DNA of 27,559 nucleotides from contig DASSYR010000021.1 of NCBI GenBank assembly GCA_035703165.1, positions 1 to 27,559 of the forward strand, given 5' to 3'. The stretch comes from AWTP1-9 sp035703165 (GTDB taxonomy: Bacteria > Bacteroidota > Bacteroidia > Chitinophagales > Chitinophagaceae). Of the stretch, positions 25,152-27,559 are shown in pieces (the first letter of the stretch is position 1; every line of letters begins with the position of its first letter). Both the position numbers and the translations under genes were made by a program. The notes below the pieces were generated by a model that was not told where the DNA came from, did not search any database, and saw only the letters and a program-made list of their open reading frames with translations.

Positions 25152-25619
25152 TTAATGAAATTGAAAATTTTTTAAACTGTTTCTTGCCAGTGAGCGGATT
25201 TTGTTTTGCAGCATGGGAGTCCAGCCAAATAATACACCCGGTAATCCCAGTGCCTGTCGGCTCCACCGCCATAAATCAAAATTATCTGTGTGCTCGGTTA
25301 TTTTGCCATTTTGTATGCGGATGTGTGCGGTAATATGATTGATTACTTTTCTTCCCGTTTTTGAAAAAGTGTAGCTAGCTTTCCATTGACAAGTGCAATA
25401 CTCATCATCCAGTGCATGAATGTTGGAGAAGCTCAATGAAAAATCCTTTGCCTGTTTGCACAGCATTTCCCACATGGCTTTTATTTCTGCCGCATTTAAA
25501 GTGCCAAAAGCAGGATCGCTGAACACAGCTTCGTCTGCATAACAATCCTGCATGGTTTTATAATCTAATTGCTGAAAGGCGGTATAAAATTTATGAATCA
25601 GTTGTTCGTTGGTTGTCAT
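25152..25619 (-). CDS. NTF2-like / SnoaL-fold protein
   Basis: The 155-residue protein has the SnoaL-like start (TNEQLIHKFYTAFQQLDYKT, then MQDCYADEAVFSDPAFG) and a central ICA-type strand and helix pattern (KAMWEMLCKQ, WKASYTFSKTGRKVIN). The core ends HIRIQNGKITEHTDNFDLWR. This fold makes a small cavity used by enzymes or binding proteins with many different substrates. No catalytic residues can be assigned with confidence. It has no signal peptide. It sits between two secreted or lipoprotein genes on the same strand. Confidence 0.85.
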   Translation of the reverse strand: MTTNEQLIHKFYTAFQQLDYKTMQDCYADEAVFSDPAFGTLNAAEIKAMWEMLCKQAKDFSLSFSNIHALDDEYCTCQWKASYTFSKTGRKVINHITAHIRIQNGKITEHTDNFDLWRWSRQALGLPGVLFGWTPMLQNKIRSLARNSLKNFQFH

Positions 25620-25694
25620 ATTCTAAAGGTAAAAGAAAATGGCTACAGGCGTTACAGATATTGAAGTGGGTATAAAATCAGGACTTATCCCAAA

Positions 25695-26225
25695 CTATTT
25701 AATAGGAACATTAAATTCTCCCAAAGTGATAGTTACATGCTCGGAGGTTGTATTTCCGCCGGGAACATTTTTATAAAAGGCGCCTTCAAAAGTACCAGAC
25801 ATTTCAGTAGCTGTTTTGTTTGTAACCTTTAATTTAAAAGGAAGACTGGTAGGAGTATAAATACCGGATGCAAATACATAGGTAGCATTATTGGGGGTAT
25901 AAGCAGCCGCCGCCAGATAATCAATACCGCTATAGTCTTCGGAATAAATTGTATTGGTTTGCAATACTTGACCATTGAAAAAGTTGACTCCCAGGCTTAT
26001 GCCTTCTAAAGAGGAGCCGGCTGGCGCCGCAGAGCCAATAATGCTTACATTGGTAGCTCCTTGTGTCAGTGACATTATCTTAGCCATGTTATTGTAATTA
26101 AATGCTTTGTCAACGCCGTCAATTTTGCATTTAATGTAATAGCCACCGGAGGAATTTCCTGAATCACTTTTTTTGCATGAGTATAATACAAAAAGAAAAG
26201 ATACGAAGAGGAATGCTTTTTTCAT
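25695..26225 (-). CDS. Lipoprotein of unknown function
   Basis: The 176-residue product has a type II signal peptide with lipobox LYSC (Cys17), followed by KKSDSGNSS. It is therefore a lipid-anchored envelope protein; a surface location is possible but not decided. The mature part is beta-rich, with DGVDKAFNYNN near the start and ATEMSGTFEGAFYKN near the end, a layout common in small Bacteroidota lipoproteins with beta-sandwich domains. No function is known to me. It reads in the same direction as the NTF2-like gene, 75 bp upstream of it. Confidence 0.85.
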   Translation of the reverse strand: MKKAFLFVSFLFVLYSCKKSDSGNSSGGYYIKCKIDGVDKAFNYNNMAKIMSLTQGATNVSIIGSAAPAGSSLEGISLGVNFFNGQVLQTNTIYSEDYSGIDYLAAAAYTPNNATYVFASGIYTPTSLPFKLKVTNKTATEMSGTFEGAFYKNVPGGNTTSEHVTITLGEFNVPIK

Positions 26226-26304
26226 AGTGATACAATTTAGTTTAGATAGGCAAGTTAGCTTTTTTTACTTACCTAAGAAGAAAGTTGCAAAGAAAAGGGC
26301 GCCG

Positions 26305-26325
26305 ACCCTTCGATAAACTCAGGGT
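26305..26325. repeat. Dispersed hairpin repeat, copy 1
   Basis: The 15-base core CTTCGATAAACTCAG (26308-26322) is identical to a second copy at 27382-27396. Here ACCCT (26305-26309) pairs with AGGGT (26321-26325) around it. It sits in the 294-bp gap between the lipoprotein gene and the next leftward gene, where no real gene is seen. Confidence 0.75.
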
Positions 26326-26519
26326 GGCAGAAGTCAGGTTATACAGCCCGAATGGGGTTGGTGAGTTGATTGGGCTTTGGTGCTTTTATGAGAAGCGTAG
26401 ATACAATTTACGTTTAATGGGAGCATGGGGTGAACTTCGGTGGGCATATGAGTTGGTTAGAGATAAAAATAGGGAAGATTAGAGTTGTTTGTTCAGCGAT
26501 TAAATAATTTGTTAGAAAT

Positions 26520-27185
26520 TTATTTAGATTGAAAATAAATACGAAATTCTGAATATTTATTTGCTAAGGGAAGATTAACCTGCATTATATAATAATGTTC
26601 TTCTTTAGAGATTATTCTATAATAATATTTATCTGCAGCCCTACTTAATTTTTGTTTAATTGGATGGTTACTTTCTATAAATTCAATTTCGAAATCACAC
26701 TGGGTGGTTCTTACGAGCTTTAATTTTGAAAATGAGCCGTCGCTTAGCGAATCCACCCAATAATCTTTGGATAGTTTTAATTTGGTTTTATCCCCTGTAG
26801 GCTCATAGTAATAAAGATTTGATTTTAAGAATAATTCATCGCAATCTTTTTTTGAACATACACTTACAGAAAAGCTGTCAATCGTTTTCCAATATTGATT
26901 TTTTGGAGTAGTGTTGTCTATGAATTTCCAAAATTTATAACAAGTAATTTGTAACCTTAAAATAATTTCAGTAATTACTGCTTCTGTTTTTGATGAATCT
27001 ATAGCTTGAATTAGAGGAGGAAAGTATTTTTTGAATGCGGTTTCAATTTTTATTGAATCTGGTTCTATTGTGCTGTTAGAAATACTTTTACAAATTTGAT
27101 TTGTAACAGAATCAATTGTTTCCTGTGTTTGAGTATATGCTGTTACAACAGAAAAAATTGAAAGTATAACAAGAATTTTTTTCAT
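26520..27185 (-). CDS. Secreted protein of unknown function
   Basis: The 221-residue product has a signal peptide (MKKILVILSIFSVVTAYTQ). The mature part is rich in Lys, Ser and Ile, with four cysteines (ICKSIS, ITCYKF, SVCSKKDCDE, TQCDFEIEF) that could form disulfides. No family is recognised. Its AT-rich composition differs little from its neighbours. It is a stand-alone leftward gene between two intergenic stretches that both carry the dispersed repeat. Confidence 0.8.
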   Translation of the reverse strand: MKKILVILSIFSVVTAYTQTQETIDSVTNQICKSISNSTIEPDSIKIETAFKKYFPPLIQAIDSSKTEAVITEIILRLQITCYKFWKFIDNTTPKNQYWKTIDSFSVSVCSKKDCDELFLKSNLYYYEPTGDKTKLKLSKDYWVDSLSDGSFSKLKLVRTTQCDFEIEFIESNHPIKQKLSRAADKYYYRIISKEEHYYIMQVNLPLANKYSEFRIYFQSK

Positions 27186-27365
27186 ATTGGTTCATTTGGC
27201 TTATAGAACGTGAATATAAGATTTAGATCATAATTGATAACTACTTTTTCTATCAATACAAGATCGGTTATGAGTTTTTCTAAACTCAAATGAATAATTG
27301 ATTTAATTAATCATCAAAATCAGTCAAATCCTGGTTCAGACAATGACATTCTTAGTTGGGCAAAC

Positions 27366-27410
27366 AAAAAACCCGTCTCTTCTTCGATAAACTCAGAGAG
27401 AAACGGGTTT
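27366..27410 (-). terminator. Terminator of ahcY built around dispersed repeat copy 2
   Basis: AAACCCGT (27369-27376) pairs with ACGGGTTT (27403-27410), and CTCT (27377-27380) can extend the stem with AGAG. The left flank gives a TTTTTGTTTG tract on the minus strand, so it is a good terminator for ahcY. The loop is the core CTTCGATAAACTCAG (27382-27396), shared with copy 1. Confidence 0.75.
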
Positions 27411-27418
27411 ATATCAAT

Positions 27419-27453
27419 AGCCTGGCGCTTCTGCAAGCTCAGCACGACAGGCT
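27419..27453. repeat. Dispersed hairpin repeat, diverged copy 3
   Basis: CTTCTGCAAGCTCAG (27428-27442) matches the other two copies at 11 of 15 bases. AGCCTG (27419-27424) pairs with CAGGCT (27448-27453) around it. It lies between the ahcY stop and its terminator. Confidence 0.6.
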
Positions 27454-27455
27454 GC

Positions 27456-27559
27456 TTAATAACGGTAATGCTCGGCTTTAAACGGCCCTTCTTTAGAAAT
27501 ACCCAGGTATTCAGCCTGCTCAGCAGTTAATTCATCCAACACAGCGCCAACTTTCGCTA
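27456..27559 (-). CDS. ahcY: Adenosylhomocysteinase, C-terminal end only (gene runs off the window)
   Basis: The last 34 codons plus stop are visible. They encode the conserved C-terminus of S-adenosylhomocysteine hydrolase: LTAEQAEYLGISKEGPFK followed by AEHYRY, equivalent to the family's PDHYRY end. This tail supplies the Lys and Tyr that contact NAD in the neighbouring subunit. The enzyme splits S-adenosylhomocysteine into adenosine and homocysteine and so supports methylation reactions. Two hairpins follow the stop, one a terminator. Confidence 0.92.
   Translation of the reverse strand, partial: AKVGAVLDELTAEQAEYLGISKEGPFKAEHYRY

Noticed and set aside
25639..25776. A 45-codon rightward ORF at the 3' end of the lipoprotein gene
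   Set aside because: It lies mostly antisense to the well-supported lipoprotein gene and has no independent support.
26285..26482. A 65-codon rightward ORF in the gap after the lipoprotein gene
   Set aside because: It runs through the dispersed hairpin repeat (its RPFDKLRVAE is the repeat in translation), has no recognisable family, and fits chance.
27271..27288. 7-bp hairpin TGAGTTT-TTCT-AAACTCA after the last hypothetical gene's start region
   Set aside because: It is not followed by a T-tract in either direction and does not sit at a gene end; probably chance in AT-rich DNA.
1..27559. Search for CRISPR arrays, tRNA/rRNA genes, transposases, prophage genes, restriction or other defence systems
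   Set aside because: No regularly spaced repeats, clover-leaf sequences or recognisable mobile or defence proteins were seen; the only toxin-antitoxin trace is the orphan HigA.

Overview
This window looks like part of a Bacteroidota chromosome, most likely close to Chitinophagaceae. The grounds are an AT-rich sequence, no clear Shine-Dalgarno sites, promoter -7 boxes of the TAnnTTTG type, a PorQ-like type IX secretion protein, an OmpA protein with thrombospondin type 3 repeats, and many N-terminal signal peptides ending in AQ/SQ. The family placement is inference. Both ends cut genes: an OmpA-family protein on the left and adenosylhomocysteinase (ahcY) on the right.

Left part (1-6 kb): the end of an OmpA-like protein with its terminator; etfB-etfA (electron transfer flavoprotein) read leftward from a recognisable promoter; a small TPR protein; tilS (tRNA-Ile lysidine synthase), which overlaps a convergent rhomboid protease by 14 bp; and rlmH (23S rRNA methyltransferase). 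Middle (6-16.3 kb): a penicillin-acylase-type Ntn hydrolase followed 1 bp later by a small membrane protein; trhO (tRNA uridine hydroxylation); a cation diffusion facilitator; an antibiotic-biosynthesis-monooxygenase-like gene broken by one in-frame amber codon; a long leader before lon; lon; porQ; and a HigA-type antitoxin whose toxin survives only as a C-terminal scrap.

Right part (16.3-27.5 kb): a leftward cluster of a DUF2452 protein, a SET-domain protein, pdxJ and an S9 (DPP5-like) peptidase; a lytic transglycosylase; an M1 metallopeptidase; a small RRM RNA-binding protein with a long leader and a palindrome at its promoter; four leftward genes for secreted, lipoprotein or NTF2-like proteins of unknown role; and the end of ahcY. 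Three hairpin-forming copies of a 15-base repeat (CTTCGATAAACTCAG and a diverged form) lie around the last genes.

Most genes are housekeeping: tRNA and rRNA modification (tilS, rlmH, trhO), proteolysis (lon, S9, M1, rhomboid), cofactor synthesis (pdxJ), electron transfer (etfBA) and envelope functions. I found no CRISPR array, prophage, transposase, tRNA or rRNA gene, and no obvious new multi-gene system. The observations most worth checking are the two decayed genes (ABM-like and higB), the dispersed hairpin repeat, the competing inverted repeats and palindrome before the RRM gene, the bacterial SET protein beside pdxJ, and a sigma-54-like element before lon.
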